Shown one piece after another: positions 63,999-64,000 of a stretch of DNA of 64,000 nucleotides. The notes under the pieces are model-generated. The model saw only the letters and a program-made list of their open reading frames with translations, was not told the origin of the DNA and did not search any database. The stretch is from NCBI RefSeq assembly GCF_963675165.1, contig NC_087379.1, positions 2,918,201 to 2,982,200 on the forward strand. The letters are read 5' to 3'. The stretch's first letter is position 1. Each line of letters starts with the position of its first letter. A program made the translations under genes and the position numbers. Source of the stretch: Halichondria panicea. Taxonomy: Eukaryota; Porifera; Demospongiae; Suberitida; Halichondriidae.

Positions 63999-64000
63999 CT

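Overview
This is a eukaryotic, AT-rich, animal nuclear sequence. Introns are short with GT-AG borders, the spacers are full of miniature transposons, and most gene families are animal ones: RFX transcription factor, rhodopsin-like GPCRs, CARD and death domains, TRMT6, MYG1 and a peroxisomal sarcosine/pipecolate oxidase. The TKL-type kinase joined to coiled coil and Kelch repeats, and the amplified intronless GPCRs, point to a sponge (probably a demosponge). That placement is inference, not proof.

Layout. (1) 1-24.6 kb: a direct tandem duplication of a ~12 kb unit (about 463-11,763 and 12,733-24,616). Each unit holds four intronless GPCR copies on the + strand and a two-exon NNMT/PNMT-like methyltransferase on the - strand. 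Only the first GPCR of each unit is intact (1968-2960 and 14450-15487); the other six are broken. The second methyltransferase copy is truncated. Comparing the two units gives empty and filled sites for several tiny transposons. (2) 24.9-32.1 kb (-): TRMT6, non-catalytic subunit of the tRNA m1A58 methyltransferase, reconstructed in 13 exons that add up in frame to 487 aa. (3) 32.4-33.9 kb (+): a five-exon CARD / transmembrane / death-domain-like protein, divergently paired with TRMT6. (4) 34.1-34.4 kb (+): a small possible secreted-peptide gene with an in-frame stop. (5) 34.8-37.3 kb (-): a PIPOX-type oxidase ending in the peroxisomal signal SKL. (6) 37.4-40.4 kb: a 5'-truncated, broken duplicate of MYG1. 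(7) 41.3-47.9 kb (-): a TKL-like kinase, coiled coil and Kelch gene with a one-base frameshift in the activation segment and a transposon-filled 3.9 kb intron. (8) 48.2-49.9 kb: two long-TIR mobile elements. (9) 50.2-54.7 kb (-): the complete nine-exon MYG1. (10) 55.4-63.2 kb (-): a complete 15-exon RFX4/6-like transcription factor. (11) The last 200 bp may be the end of another gene.

The genes do not form one pathway. TRMT6 (tRNA modification), MYG1 (RNA exonuclease), PIPOX (peroxisomal amine oxidation) and RFX are housekeeping or regulatory genes. The GPCR array, CARD-TM-DD and kinase-Kelch genes are the lineage-specific, fast-evolving part. The most unusual signals are a 40-52 bp foldback element with 9-bp target duplications caught as filled versus empty sites, three back-to-back near-perfect palindromes at 44.49-44.65 kb, and the CARD-TM-DD receptor/adaptor-like gene. 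Exon borders were read by eye from splice consensus, frame continuity and remembered family similarity; no search was run.
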